Positions 16,628 through 25,230 of a stretch of 64,000 nt of DNA are shown here, piece by piece (position 1 is the first letter of the stretch; each line of letters starts with the position of its first letter). The notes below the pieces were generated by a model. The model was not told the DNA's origin. It made no database searches and saw nothing but the letters and a program-made list of their open reading frames with translations. Origin of the DNA: DATAGF01 sp963813355 (GTDB taxonomy: Bacteria; Actinomycetota; Thermoleophilia; Miltoncostaeales; Miltoncostaeaceae). A program made the position numbers and the translations under genes. The stretch covers positions 1 through 64,000 of the forward strand of contig CAWEYS010000030.1 in assembly GCA_963813355.1 (NCBI GenBank). The letters are read 5' to 3'.

Positions 16628-17293
16628 TCACGCCCCAGGGGCGACGAGCCGGTGCAGGTGGATGATGGTCCCCGACTCGTCCGGACGGCCGCGATGGGCG
16701 ACCTCCTCGCGCTCGTGCGTCCAGCCGGCCGCCCGGAGCGGCTCGATCAGGGCGGACGCGTGGGGGCGGCGCGGGTCGGTGATCAGGGCCTCGCCGCCGG
16801 GGGTGAGCAGGCGGGGGAGGAGGGCGGCGAGGGCGCCGCCGTTGCGCTCCTCGTAGAGCAGGTCGGCGCCGATGACGAGGTCGGCGGGGGCGCGCTCGAG
16901 GAGCGCGCGCGGGGGCTCGCGCCAGTCGACCGCCATGGTCTCCACGCGGGCGCCGGCGGCCCCGGCGTTGGCCCGGGTGAACGCCAGCGCCTCGTGGTAC
17001 CAGTCGGTGGCGAGGGCGGCGGCGCCCCCGAGGGCGGCGACGATGGACGGCAGGCCGACGCCGCAGCCGAGCTCCACGGTCCGCAGGCCGCCGAGGGCGC
17101 GGGCGGCGAGCCGCTCGCCGAGCACGAGCGCGCTCGGCCACAGCTCGGCCCAGTAGGGCAGGCGCTCGTCGCGGGCGTAGTCGACCTCGTCGATGAGGTC
17201 CTCCGCGCTGCGGGGCCGGAGGATGGAGAGCACGACCGGGCCCACGGCCACGTCCAGGCGGACCGGGTCGAAGGCCAATAGCGAATCCTCCAC
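16628..17293 (-). CDS. ETFB-lysine/Methyltransf_16-type methyltransferase
   Basis: 221 residues, GTG start. LPYWAELWPSALVLGERL (about 46-63) is the conserved lead of the Methyltransf_16 group. TVELGCGVGLPSIVAALGG is SAM motif I, LATDWYHEAL follows strand 2, and DLVIGADLLYEE is the D/NxxY-like catalytic region. Members methylate lysines of proteins such as electron-transfer flavoprotein beta in other organisms. The target here is unknown. A TAGCCT seven bases before the GTG supports this start. Divergent from the HTH gene. Confidence 0.75.
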   Translation of the reverse strand: MEDSLLAFDPVRLDVAVGPVVLSILRPRSAEDLIDEVDYARDERLPYWAELWPSALVLGERLAARALGGLRTVELGCGVGLPSIVAALGGAAALATDWYHEALAFTRANAGAAGARVETMAVDWREPPRALLERAPADLVIGADLLYEERNGGALAALLPRLLTPGGEALITDPRRPHASALIEPLRAAGWTHEREEVAHRGRPDESGTIIHLHRLVAPGA

Positions 17294-17300
17294 ATCCGCC

Positions 17301-17306
17301 AGGCTA
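17301..17306 (-). promoter_or_regulatory. -10 element (TAGCCT), leaderless type
   Basis: Seven bases before the GTG of the methyltransferase at 17293; a leaderless transcript is likely. Confidence 0.45.
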
Positions 17307-17363
17307 CCCCCGGTCCCGCCCAGGTTACGCCGGCCAGCCCTTCCCCCGGCAGGCCGGGGGCCG

Positions 17364-17369
17364 TAGGCT
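17364..17369 (+). promoter_or_regulatory. -10 element (TAGGCT)
   Basis: Ten bases before the ATG of the HTH gene at 17380. It would give a leaderless or nearly leaderless transcript. Confidence 0.4.
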
Positions 17370-17379
17370 CGACGTCCCG

Positions 17380-17821
17380 ATGGCCCTGCAGCCTATGCCC
17401 GATGGGCGGCAGACGCTTCCGAGCGTCACCGATGAGCCGCTCAGCGCCGCCCTGCCCGTCCTGCTCGCCAGGAGGCGCCTGACGACCGGCGCTCTGGCCG
17501 GCCTGCTGCGCGCCGAGGGCATCGCGATCAGCCGGACGCGGCTGCACCAGCTGTTCGACCGGCTCGGGGGCGCCGCCCACCCCGGAGCAGCTCGAGCGCC
17601 TGGCGAGCGTCCTCGGCGTGAGCGCGGCCTACTTCGCCGAGTACCGGCTCTGGCGGGTGCGGGCGCTGCTCGACCCGGGCATCGTCGGCTTCGACCGGGC
17701 GATGGCCAACTTCGGCCGGCTGCGGGGCGGCCGGGCCGGGGTGGCGCTGGACGAGGGCAGGCCGCCCCGGGGGTCGCGCTATCCTCCCCCGGTCCCGAGC
17801 CAGTCGGAGGAGCGCGAATGA
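17380..17821 (+). CDS. HTH (Xre-like) DNA-binding protein, frameshifted
   Basis: Two frames join near 17570 in a G run to give about 147 residues. LPVLLARRRLTTGALAGLLR and ISRTRLHQLFDRLGG form the first helices of a lambda-repressor-like HTH. After the shift, EQLERLASVLGVSAAYFAEY is the typical C-terminal half of Xre domains in SsgB/ESX-linked actinobacterial regulators. The last ~45 residues have no known domain. Its stop overlaps the start of the next gene (ATGA), so the two are translationally coupled. It probably regulates its own operon, but nothing shows this directly. Confidence 0.6.
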
Positions 17822-18346
17822 GCGACAGCCAGGAGGCCGCAGAGGCGGTCGAGGAGCAGGAGGCGGCCCCCGAGGCCGAGGCCGCCGCAGGCGGAGGAGC
17901 CCGAGGCGGAGGCGCCCGCCGAGGAGCCCGAGGCCCCGGCCGCCGAGGCGGAGCCTGAGGCCGAGCCGGAGCCCGAGCCGGAGCCGGAGGCCGAGGCCGA
18001 GCCCGAGGCGGCCGAGGCGGAGCCCGCGCCCGAGCCCGAGCCGGAGGCCGAGGCCGAGCCCTCGGACGAGCCCGACCCCGAGATCCTCGCCGCCGAGGAG
18101 GAGCTGGCCGAGGAGGCCATCCCCACGCCGGTCGGCCCCGCGTCCGGGCGCCAGGCCAAGGTCTACCTCTGCGACCGCGGCCACCGCACCGTGGCGGTCT
18201 GGAGCGACCCGACGACCTGCCACGCGCGCCCGACCCGCAGCGGCGGCGAGTGCGGCCGCCAGCTCTACCCCATCGGGGAGCTGCCCGAGCAGGTGCAGAA
18301 GGCGCTCAACCCGCTCAAGGCCTCCAAGAAGGCCTCGAAGGCGTAG
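17818..18346 (+). CDS. acidic Pro/Glu/Ala-repeat protein with C-terminal zinc-binding segment, frameshifted
   Basis: ATG at 17818 starts MSDSQEAAEAVEEQEAAPEA. A one-base shift near 17885-17895, inside the repeat, continues into about 75 residues of Glu, Pro and Ala only (EPEAEPEPEPEPEAEAE type). The C-terminal ~75 residues are ordered: KVYLCDRGHRTVAVW, TTCHARP, GGECGRQLY, then a Lys-rich tail. The Cys and His spacing suggests one zinc site. The layout, a long acidic spacer followed by a small nucleic-acid-binding-like knuckle, is seen in several actinobacterial hypothetical proteins but has no assigned role that I know. It overlaps the HTH gene by 4 bp. Confidence 0.5.
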
Positions 18347-18362
18347 CGCGGCCCCCGGGGCC

Positions 18363-20159
18363 TCAGCCGGCCTCGGCCTCCCCGACCATCCGCTCCATCT
18401 CCTCGAACCCCGGCTCCCACACGCCGGGGTCGTCGAGGTCCACGCCCAGCGCCCCCAGGAGCTCGGCCGGGGCCATCGACCCGCCCGCCGCCAGGAACGC
18501 GAGGTAGTCGCCGACGAAGGCGTCCCCGCGCTCGCGGTAGCGCGCGTAGAGCGCCAGCGTGGCGAGGTGCGCGAAGACGTAGGCGTAGGTGTAGAAGCGC
18601 GTCGAGATGAAGTGGGGGATGTACGACCACCCCAGCCGGTAGCCCTCCGGCAGCAGGAGCGCGTCGCCGTAGTACTTCGCGTTCTCCTCGAACCAGACCT
18701 CGGAGAGGCGCTCGGGGGTGAGCGTGCTCCCCTCGTCGCGGAGCGCGTAGGCCCGCTGCTCGTAGCGGGTGAGGACGGTCTGGCGGAAGACCGTGGCGAA
18801 CGACCCCTCCACGCGCTCGGCGACCAGCGCCTGGCGGGTCGCCGGATCGCTCTCGACGGCCATCAGGTGGTCGAAGGCGAGCAGCTCGGCGAAGGTGGAG
18901 GGCACCTCGGCGAGCGCGATGCCCGTGCCGGCCGACAGGGCCGTCTGCTCCTCCGAGGCCAGCGTGAAGTGCATGCCGTGCCCGAGCTCGTGGGCCAGGG
19001 TCATGACGTCGTTCATCCGGTCGGTGAAGTTCATGAGGATGTACGGCGAGGCGTCCTGGGCCACCGGCGCGCAGAACGCGCCCCCGCGCTTGCCGGCGCG
19101 GGGCTCGGCGTCGACCCGCCGCTCGTCGAAGAAGCCGCCCGCGATGCCGGCGACGCGAGGGGAGAAGCGGCCGAACGACTCGTCGATCAGGCGCAGCGCC
19201 TCGGGGTAATCGACCGGCCGGAACTCGCCGACGGGCGCGTACTGGTCGTGCAGCTCCAGGCGCTCCACACCGAGGATGCCCGCCTTCACGCGGAACCAGC
19301 GGTGGGCGATCGGGTAGTGGCGCTCGACGGCGTCGAGCATGCGGTCGACGACCTCGCCGGGCAGCTCGTTGCGCAGGTGGGTCGGCTCCATCGGCGACGA
19401 GTAGTGGCGCAGCCGGTCCATCGCGAGGCGGTCGCCGACGAGCGTGTCGTAGCTGTGCGCGAGCGTGTCGGCGTGCGGCGCCAGCGCCTCGTAGAGCGTC
19501 TCGAGCGCCCGCCTCCGCAGCTCGCGATCGGGGTCGCGCACGTGGGCCAGCAGGCGGTCGATCGTGTGCGGCTCGGGCCCGTCGCCGGCGTCGAACGGGA
19601 CCTCCAGCGTCGAGGTGATGCGGCCGAAGAGCGTCTGCCAGGCGCCGACCGCCGCCGGGCCCCGCTCGGCGAGCATCCGCTCCTCGGGCTCGGAGAGGGT
19701 GTGCGGGGCGAAGCGGCGCAGCGCGACCAGGTAGTGGCGGTCGCGGGAGACCTCGGGCGCGTCGTACAGCTCCCGCGCGCGGTCCTCGGCCAGCGCGATC
19801 CACTCGAGGTCGAAGAAGCGCAGGGCGTTGGCCGCCTCGACGAGCGCGCGGTCGACGGCCGCCGACAGGTCCTTGTTCTCCTGCGAGGTCACGTCGACCG
19901 ACTCGCGCAGGTTGACGTAGGAGCTCACCCGCGACAGCTCGTTGTCGATCGCCGAGAGCTCCTCGAGCGCCTCGGCCAGCGCCGGCGCGTCGATGGCCGC
20001 GAGCGCGCCCCGGTAGCGCGTCTCGAAGGCACGTGCCTGCTCGAGGCCGGCGTCCAGGCGCCGGCGGGCCTCGTCGCCGTCGGCGACCAGCGGGGAGAGA
20101 TCCCAGTGGACCCCGGCCGCCCGGGGGCCGGTGGGGGCGGCGTCGGTGGAGGTCGTCAC
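18363..20159 (-). CDS. pepF: oligoendopeptidase F (M3 family)
   Basis: 598 residues, the normal length of the family. LAHELGHGMHF near residue 385 is the HExxH zinc site, with a downstream LLAFDHLMAVE helix holding the third ligand. FCAPVAQDASPYILMNFTD and EGYRLGWSYIPHFISTRFYTYAYVF are typical M3B segments near the substrate channel. These cytoplasmic zinc peptidases trim short peptides. GTG at 20159 is preceded by TACGTT eight bases upstream, so it is probably transcribed from its own leaderless promoter despite lying 30 bp after the PHP gene. Intact. Confidence 0.9.
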   Translation of the reverse strand: MTTSTDAAPTGPRAAGVHWDLSPLVADGDEARRRLDAGLEQARAFETRYRGALAAIDAPALAEALEELSAIDNELSRVSSYVNLRESVDVTSQENKDLSAAVDRALVEAANALRFFDLEWIALAEDRARELYDAPEVSRDRHYLVALRRFAPHTLSEPEERMLAERGPAAVGAWQTLFGRITSTLEVPFDAGDGPEPHTIDRLLAHVRDPDRELRRRALETLYEALAPHADTLAHSYDTLVGDRLAMDRLRHYSSPMEPTHLRNELPGEVVDRMLDAVERHYPIAHRWFRVKAGILGVERLELHDQYAPVGEFRPVDYPEALRLIDESFGRFSPRVAGIAGGFFDERRVDAEPRAGKRGGAFCAPVAQDASPYILMNFTDRMNDVMTLAHELGHGMHFTLASEEQTALSAGTGIALAEVPSTFAELLAFDHLMAVESDPATRQALVAERVEGSFATVFRQTVLTRYEQRAYALRDEGSTLTPERLSEVWFEENAKYYGDALLLPEGYRLGWSYIPHFISTRFYTYAYVFAHLATLALYARYRERGDAFVGDYLAFLAAGGSMAPAELLGALGVDLDDPGVWEPGFEEMERMVGEAEAG

Positions 20160-20167
20160 CGCGTCAA

Positions 20168-20173
20168 AACGTA
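20168..20173 (-). promoter_or_regulatory. -10 element (TACGTT), leaderless type
   Basis: Eight bases before the GTG of pepF, in the 30-bp gap after the PHP gene. Confidence 0.45.
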
Positions 20174-20189
20174 TCGGATCGCCCGCGCG

Positions 20190-21019
20190 TCACGCCGCCA
20201 GCAGGCGGTCGATGGCGTCGAGGGGCAGGGGCGGCGATCCGGTGTCGCCCGGGCGCACGCCCTCGTCGGGCCGGTGGAAGTCGGAGCCGCCCGCGGCGAC
20301 CAGCCCGTGGCGCCGGGCCAGCCCGGCGTAGGCGTCGCGGCGCTCGGGCGTGTGGTCGGGCCGGTGGACCTCGATGCCGCGCAGGCCCGCGCCCGCGAGC
20401 CGGCCCACGACCGCCGACAGGGCCGAAAGGTCCATTCGCAGCGACGCCGGGTGGGCGAGGACGGCCGCGCCGCCGGACTCGGCGATCAGCGCCACCGCCT
20501 CCTCCGGGGCCGGGCCCCGGTGGGGGACCGCCGCCGGCCCGCCGTCGCCGAGGTAGCGGTCGAACGCGTCCTGGCGGTCGCGCGCGTGGCCCGCGGCGAC
20601 GACGGCGTCGGCCACGTGGGGGCGGCCGATCGGGCCGGCGGCGCGAGCCGCGACGTCGTCGAACGACACCGGAGCGCCCGCCGCCGCGAGCAGGCGGACG
20701 ATCTCGCGCGCCCGGGCCGCGCGCGCCTCTCTCATCTGCTCCAGCCGGTCGACGAGCGGCCGGGGAGCGGGCTCGCCGAAGTAGCCCAGCAGGTGCATCG
20801 AGCCCGCCGGGGCCCGCACCGACAGCTCGACCCCGGGCACGACGCGCAGGCCGCGCGCGCTGCCGGCCCGGATGGCCGCGGCCACTCCGCCGAGCGTGTC
20901 GTGGTCGGTGATCGCGAGCACGCCGACGCCGGCGGCCGCGGCCAGGTCGATCAGCGCCGCGGGCTCGAGCGAGCCGTCCGAGGCGACGGTGTGGAGGTGG
21001 AGGTCGGCCCTGCCGGCGG
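20190..21019 (-). CDS. PHP-domain phosphoesterase
   Basis: About 275 residues. It opens ADLHLHTVASDGS (HxH and D metal ligands), followed by LAITDHDTLGG, PGVELSV, a His in GRPHV, AVLAHPASL and GGSDFHRPD. This is the complete set of PHP trinuclear metal motifs. The closest families are the RNase AM/YciV-type 3',5'-nucleotidase phosphoesterases and related PHP enzymes. No normal start codon precedes ADLHLH in frame before the end of cysC; the start is hidden or an indel is present at the junction. It follows cysC directly. In such positions it may degrade nucleotide by-products (for example pAp) of sulfate assimilation; that role is inference. Confidence 0.75.
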
Positions 21020-21577
21020 CTACGCGGTCACCGCGCGGCCGACGAGGCCGCGGGCCTCCAGCTCCGCCAGGACGCGCCCGGCGCTCTCGGCGGCCGACTC
21101 CTCCTCGGTGCGGATGTGCACGTCGGGGGTGGGCGGCGCCTCGTAGGGGTCGCTGACGCCGGTGAACTCCTTGATCTCGCCAGAGAAGGCCTTGGCGTAG
21201 AGCCCCTTCACGTCGCGCCGCGCGCACTCCTCGACCGAGGTGTCCACGAAGACCTCGACGAACGGGCCGAACTCCTCGACCATGCCGCGCGCGGCGGCGC
21301 GCGTCTCGATGTAGGGGGAGATCGCCGACACCAGCGTGACGACGCCGGCCCGGGTGAAGCGGCTGGCGACCCAGCCGATCCGCTCGATGTTCGTGTCGCG
21401 GTCCTCCTTGGAGAACCCGAGGCCCTTGGAGAGGTGGGTGCGGACGACGTCGCCGTCCAGGTACTCGATCAGCAGCCCCCGCTTCTCGAGCTCGGGGCCC
21501 ACGATCTCGGCGATCGTCGTCTTGCCGGAGCCCGAGAGCCCGGTGAACCACAGGGTGAAGCCGTCGCGCTCACTCAC
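21020..21577 (-). CDS. cysC: adenylylsulfate (APS) kinase
   Basis: 185 residues, GTG start with AAGGAGG upstream. LWFTGLSGSGKTTIAEIVG is the P-loop (about 9-27). LDGDVVRTHLSKGLGFSKED contains the DGD APS-binding motif and RDTNIERIGWVASRF follows. ARRDVKGLYAKAFSGEIKEFTG is the lid region with the family KGLY/KA residues. The enzyme phosphorylates APS to PAPS. It lies 48 bp after cysH in the same direction. The sulfate adenylyltransferase genes are not in the window. Confidence 0.9.
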   Translation of the reverse strand: MSERDGFTLWFTGLSGSGKTTIAEIVGPELEKRGLLIEYLDGDVVRTHLSKGLGFSKEDRDTNIERIGWVASRFTRAGVVTLVSAISPYIETRAAARGMVEEFGPFVEVFVDTSVEECARRDVKGLYAKAFSGEIKEFTGVSDPYEAPPTPDVHIRTEEESAAESAGRVLAELEARGLVGRAVTA

Positions 21578-21625
21578 TCTCGGAGAGCCCTCCTTCGGAG
21601 CCCGCGGCCCCGCTCGCGGTGCGTG

Positions 21626-22345
21626 TCAGCCGGTGGTGCGGCCCGAGGGCAGGTGGAGCCCGCACTCGGTCTTGCCGCTGGCGGCCCAGCGGCCGGCGCG
21701 CCGGTCCTCGCCCTCCTGGACGGCGCGGGTGCAGGGTACACACCCGATCGACGGGAACCCGCGGTCGTGCAGCGGGTTGTAGGGGACGTCGTGCGCGTAG
21801 AGGTAGCCGATGACGTCGTCGTCGCTCCAGTTGACGAGCGGCTGGATCTTCACCACGCCGCGGCTCTCATCGAGGTCGACCTTGCGGGCCGTCAGGCGGC
21901 CGGGGCTCTGGACCCGGCGGATGCCGGTGATCCAGGCGTCCATCCCGACGAGCGCCCTCTGGAGCGGGGCGACCTTGCGCAGCGCGCAGCAGCGGTCGGG
22001 GTCGCGCCGCCAGAGCTCGTCGCCCTCGGACAGCGCCTGCTCGGCCACCGTCTGCTCGGGCTCGACGCGCTCCACCTCGAGGCCGTAGCGCGCGATCAGG
22101 CGGTCGCGCGTCTCGTAGGTCTCGGGGAAGAGGAGCCCGGTGTCGAGCTCCACGATCCGCACCTCGGCGCCGATCCGGTCGAGCATGTCCAGCAGGACCG
22201 AGGACTGCATCTGCCACGAGCAGGTGAGCACGATGCGTCCGGCGAAGCGCTCGGCGGCCCAGGCGAGCACGTCCTCGGCCGAGCGGTCCTCCATCTCCTC
22301 GGAGAGGATGCGAAAGTCGTGCCGGGAGACGGCGAGCGTGGACAC
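21626..22345 (-). CDS. cysH: APS/PAPS reductase
   Basis: 239 residues. SWQMQSSVLLDML is the modified PP-loop, and ELDTGLLFPETYETRD follows it. RCCALRKVAPLQ and GCVPCTRAV carry the CC...CxxC cysteines that bind a 4Fe-4S cluster, so the protein is of the APS-reductase type. TECGLHL near the C-terminus is the catalytic-Cys tail. It reduces activated sulfate to sulfite. Having cysC beside it while the reductase is of cluster type is a known mixed arrangement. Start GTG at 22345 has TAGTGT six bases upstream. Confidence 0.9.
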   Translation of the reverse strand: MSTLAVSRHDFRILSEEMEDRSAEDVLAWAAERFAGRIVLTCSWQMQSSVLLDMLDRIGAEVRIVELDTGLLFPETYETRDRLIARYGLEVERVEPEQTVAEQALSEGDELWRRDPDRCCALRKVAPLQRALVGMDAWITGIRRVQSPGRLTARKVDLDESRGVVKIQPLVNWSDDDVIGYLYAHDVPYNPLHDRGFPSIGCVPCTRAVQEGEDRRAGRWAASGKTECGLHLPSGRTTG

Positions 22346-22351
22346 GGCGCG

Positions 22352-22357
22352 ACACTA
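22352..22357 (-). promoter_or_regulatory. -10 element (TAGTGT) of cysH
   Basis: Six bases before the GTG of cysH, giving a leaderless mRNA. Just upstream is a small inverted repeat ATCAG-N7-CTGAT (near 22358-22374) that could be an operator; its binding factor is unknown. Confidence 0.45.
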
Positions 22358-22416
22358 TCAGAGGAATGCTGATCGCTTCGATAAGGGGCGGAGATAGGCT
22401 CGAAATCAGGTGAGAA

Positions 22417-22740
22417 ATGTCTGATAACAGCCGGCGGGTCTACTCGACGGACGGGGGCCGGGTGCCCGAGCCGCGGCGCCGCGAGGCGCCGGCGGCGGGC
22501 CCGCCCCGCGACGGGATCGTGCGGGTGAGCCGGACCTCGTCGGGTCGGCGCGGCAAGACGGTGACGCTGGTGACCGGCCTGCCGCCGGGAGACCTGCGGG
22601 CGGTCGCGGGCGAGCTGAAGCGCCTGTGCGGCTCGGGCGGCGCGGTCAAGGAGGGGACCGTCGAGATCCAGGGCGACCACCGCGCCCGGATCGTCGAGCA
22701 CCTCGCCGGGCGCTACCGCGTCAAGGCGGCGGGTGGCTGA
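22417..22740 (+). CDS. eIF1/SUI1-like translation factor (YciH family)
   Basis: 107 residues. After a disordered basic lead of ~40 residues the SUI1 fold is clear: GIVRVSRTSSGRRGKTVTLV, GLPPGDLRAVAGELKRLCG, GGAVKEGTVEIQGDHR, IVEHLAGRYRVKAAGG. YciH-type proteins are bacterial homologues of eIF1 and affect start-codon fidelity in translation. ATG at 22417 follows CAGGTGAGAA, a modest Shine-Dalgarno site; a TAGGCT at 22395-22400 may be its -10 element, giving a short leader. Divergent from cysH. Confidence 0.85.
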   Translation: MSDNSRRVYSTDGGRVPEPRRREAPAAGPPRDGIVRVSRTSSGRRGKTVTLVTGLPPGDLRAVAGELKRLCGSGGAVKEGTVEIQGDHRARIVEHLAGRYRVKAAGG

Positions 22741-22906
22741 GAACACGGCCCGTTTGCGCGTCGCGACGCCGGGGCAGGCCGCGGCGACCGTGCTGATCGC
22801 CCTGGGCGCCCGCGTCTACCGCGCCGGCATCACGCGCACCGGGCCGCGGATCCGCCTGCGCGAGGCGCTGCTGGCGCCGCCGCGCCGCCCCCGGCCGACC
22901 GCCTAG
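22733..22906 (+). CDS. small basic hypothetical protein (57 aa)
   Basis: A GTG at 22733 overlaps the last codons of the SUI1-like gene. The frame reads VAENTARLRVATPGQAAATV, then LIALGARVYRAGITRTGPR and a basic Pro-rich tail, to TAG at 22904-22906. It overlaps the end of the convergent Ppx gene by 4 bp. The tight packing on both sides argues for a real gene. No family recognised; composition suggests a short alpha/beta unit followed by a disordered tail. Confidence 0.35.
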   Translation: MAENTARLRVATPGQAAATVLIALGARVYRAGITRTGPRIRLREALLAPPRRPRPTA

Positions 22907-24426
22907 GCGTCGACGGCCAGCTCGAGGCGGCGGCCGAAGGCCCGCTCGAAGGCCGGCGCCTCCAGGGCGGCCGACCAGAGGGCGACGGCCGGGTCGCCCT
23001 CGGCGCGGACGGCGAGCCGCACCGTCCCGTCGGGCGCCTCCATCCGCACCTCCCGGATGCCGCCCGCCCGGCCACGCTCCAGCTGCTCGGCCACCCGCAG
23101 GCAGGCCGCGAGGCGCATGAGGCGCTCCGGGTCGTCCGCGTCGAGCACGCCCTCCAGCGGCGCCGGGGTGGGCAGGGCCTTGCGGTGCGACCGCACCAGC
23201 AGCGCCACCAGCGCCAGCTCGCGGTGGCGGAAGCCGGGCAGGCCCGCGTTGAGGACGAGGTAGAAGCCGTGCCTGTGGTGGTCGTTGTAGTCGACCATGA
23301 CCCCGGCGTCGTGCAGCATGCCGGCCGCCCACAGCAGGTCGCGCTCCGGATGCTCGAGGGCGTGCAGGCCGAGCCGGGCGAGCTCGTCGTACACGGCCAG
23401 CGCGAGCGCGGTGACCTGCTCGGCATGAGGTCGCTCGCAGCGGTAGATGTCCACCAGGTTGAGCACGCTCTGGCGGCGGACGTCGCCGATGAGGGGCGGC
23501 TCGGCCGGGGCGAGGAAGCGCTCGTAGAAGATGCCCTCGCGCAGGCCCTGGGCGCAGATCTCGATCTGGTCGACGCCGAGCCGCTCGAGGGCCGTCGAGA
23601 TCACCGCCGCCCCGGCGAGCGTGATGTCGGCGCGGTCCTGCTTGAGCCCGGGCAGCCGGCTGCGCTCGCGCACGGGGAGCTCCGCCATGTCGTCGACCAG
23701 CTCCTCCAGCCCGTCCCGCGTCAGCAGGTAGCCGTGGATCTCGTCGAGCGGGTACCCGGAGCGGCGCTGGTGCATGGCCGCCAGCGTCCGGATGGTCCCG
23801 CCGATCCCGACCATCCGTCCGCCGGTGCGCTCGAGCCATCCCACGTCGTCGAGCTCGCGGACCACGTGCTTGCGAAGCGCCTTGAGGTCGGCTCGCGTCG
23901 CCCGCTGGCGGGGCAGGAAGCGCTCCGTCATGCGGACGGCCCCGAGGGGCCGCGACATGGTGCGCCCGAGCTTGCGGCCGTCAACCTGAGAGATCTGGAC
24001 GCTGCCGCCCCCCAGGTCGAGGACGTGCCCGTCGCCGAGGGTGGTGCTGTTGACCGCGCCGAGGTAGCCGTACCAGGCCTCCTCCTCGGCCGAGAGCGTC
24101 CGCACCGACAGGGCGCCGTCGGCCGACAGCGCCTCGAGCACCTCCTCGCCGTTGGCCGCGTCGCGAACCGCGCTCGTGGCCACCGCCGCGACGTCGTCGA
24201 CGCCGGCCGCCTCGCAGAAGGCGGCGTAGAGCCGCACCGTGTGCGCCGCACGCTCGACGGCCTCGTCGGCCAGGCCCTCGGGACCGGCCCCGGCGGACAG
24301 CCGCACGACCGCGCGGATCTCGTCGACGAGCTGGAACGACCCACCCGGCCGGTAGCGGAACACCACGAGCCGGAAGGTGTTCGAGCCCATGTCGATGACC
24401 GCGAGGCGGCGCTCGGGCGCTGACAC
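22903..24426 (-). CDS. ppx: Ppx/GppA-family phosphatase with C-terminal HD-type domain
   Basis: About 507 residues. LAVIDMGSNTFRLVVFRY is the phosphate-1 loop of the ASKHA fold. AVATSAVRDAANGEE, LDLGGGSVQISQ and MVGIGGTIRTLAA are the further family loops. Residues after about 310 (LLWAAGMLHDAGVMVDYNDHHRH) carry a HD-like domain. The family hydrolyses polyphosphate or pppGpp. I choose GTG at 24426, because TAGGTT lies seven bases upstream in the same spacing as its neighbours; the upstream ATG at 24447 would overlap the start of the divergent gene. Intact. Confidence 0.85.
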   Translation of the reverse strand: MSAPERRLAVIDMGSNTFRLVVFRYRPGGSFQLVDEIRAVVRLSAGAGPEGLADEAVERAAHTVRLYAAFCEAAGVDDVAAVATSAVRDAANGEEVLEALSADGALSVRTLSAEEEAWYGYLGAVNSTTLGDGHVLDLGGGSVQISQVDGRKLGRTMSRPLGAVRMTERFLPRQRATRADLKALRKHVVRELDDVGWLERTGGRMVGIGGTIRTLAAMHQRRSGYPLDEIHGYLLTRDGLEELVDDMAELPVRERSRLPGLKQDRADITLAGAAVISTALERLGVDQIEICAQGLREGIFYERFLAPAEPPLIGDVRRQSVLNLVDIYRCERPHAEQVTALALAVYDELARLGLHALEHPERDLLWAAGMLHDAGVMVDYNDHHRHGFYLVLNAGLPGFRHRELALVALLVRSHRKALPTPAPLEGVLDADDPERLMRLAACLRVAEQLERGRAGGIREVRMEAPDGTVRLAVRAEGDPAVALWSAALEAPAFERAFGRRLELAVDA

Positions 24427-24432
24427 CGGCGC

Positions 24433-24440
24433 TAACCTAG
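24433..24440. promoter_or_regulatory. symmetric bidirectional -10 element (TAACCTAG)
   Basis: Read rightward, TAACCT lies seven bases before the ATG of the SpoT-like gene at 24446. Read leftward, TAGGTT lies seven bases before the GTG of ppx at 24426. One element can serve two divergent leaderless transcripts. Confidence 0.5.
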
Positions 24441-24445
24441 TGACC

Positions 24446-25154
24446 ATGACGTCAACGCCGCTCCGACCACCCTCGCCGCGCGGCGTGGGGGCGGCGGCGC
24501 ATCCCTCGGCCGAGCCGCTCGCCTGGCCCGGCCTCTTCGACGCGCCGGACACGGTCAACCGCGTCTGGACCGACTTCGTCGCCGCGCTCCCCGACCCGGC
24601 CCACCGCACGGCGCTGCGCCGCGCGCTCGCCTTCGCCCGGGCCCGCCACGACGGCCAGTACCGGCGCGGCAGCGAGACGCCCTACTGGGTCCACCTGGTG
24701 CGCGTCGCGATGGAGCTCTCGCAATGGGGGGTCCGCCGCCCGGAGCTGCTGCAGGCGGCGCTCCTGCACGACACGGTCGAGGACACCGTCACCAGCATCG
24801 ATGAGATCCGGGTCGGCTTCGGCGAGGAGGTCGCCGACCTCGTCAACTGGCTGAGCGCCCCGGCCCGCGAGGACGACCTGCGCGAGTACTACGCAGCGCT
24901 TCCAGGCGAGCGCGCCCTTCGACGCGCAGCTCCTCAAGCTCGCCGACCGAGTAGACAACCTCCGCAGCATCCAGGCGCTGGTCATGCGCACCGGCGACCG
25001 CTACCGCCGGTGGGCGGGCAACTACCTGCGGCGCACGGTCTGGCAGGTGCTGCCGCTCGCGGCGGCGGCCCCCTCGGTGGCGCGCGTCGCGCTGGTCACC
25101 GCCATGGCCGACCTCGCCCCGCTGGTCGACGACGGCGGCTTCACCGATCCCTAA
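24446..25154 (+). CDS. SpoT/MESH1-like HD hydrolase, frameshifted
   Basis: About 236 residues with one shift near 24895. ALAFARARHDGQYRRGSETPYWVHLVRVA supplies the first His residues. QAALLHDTVEDT is the HDxVEDT signature of the RelA/SpoT hydrolase domain. After the shift, AQLLKLADRVDNLRS is the DRxxNL motif. No synthetase, TGS or ACT domain is present, so it resembles a small alarmone hydrolase that removes pyrophosphate from (p)ppGpp. Divergent from ppx, whose family can act on pppGpp, so the pair fits alarmone control. The N-terminal ~35 residues are Pro-rich. Confidence 0.75.
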
Positions 25155-25230
25155 CGCCGGCGCAACCCAGCGGTTACCGAGGGGGGATTGGATGGTGCCC
25201 GAATCGACCCCCACCGCACCGGGAGGCGTC

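Noticed and set aside
22096..22746. Minus-strand frame covering the SUI1-like gene
   Set aside because: It is antisense to a clear SUI1 domain and to part of cysH, with Arg/Pro-rich content.
24445..24447. ATG at 24447 as the start of ppx
   Set aside because: It overlaps the divergent gene's start codon, and the GTG at 24426 has a correctly spaced -10 element and begins directly before the conserved phosphate loop.
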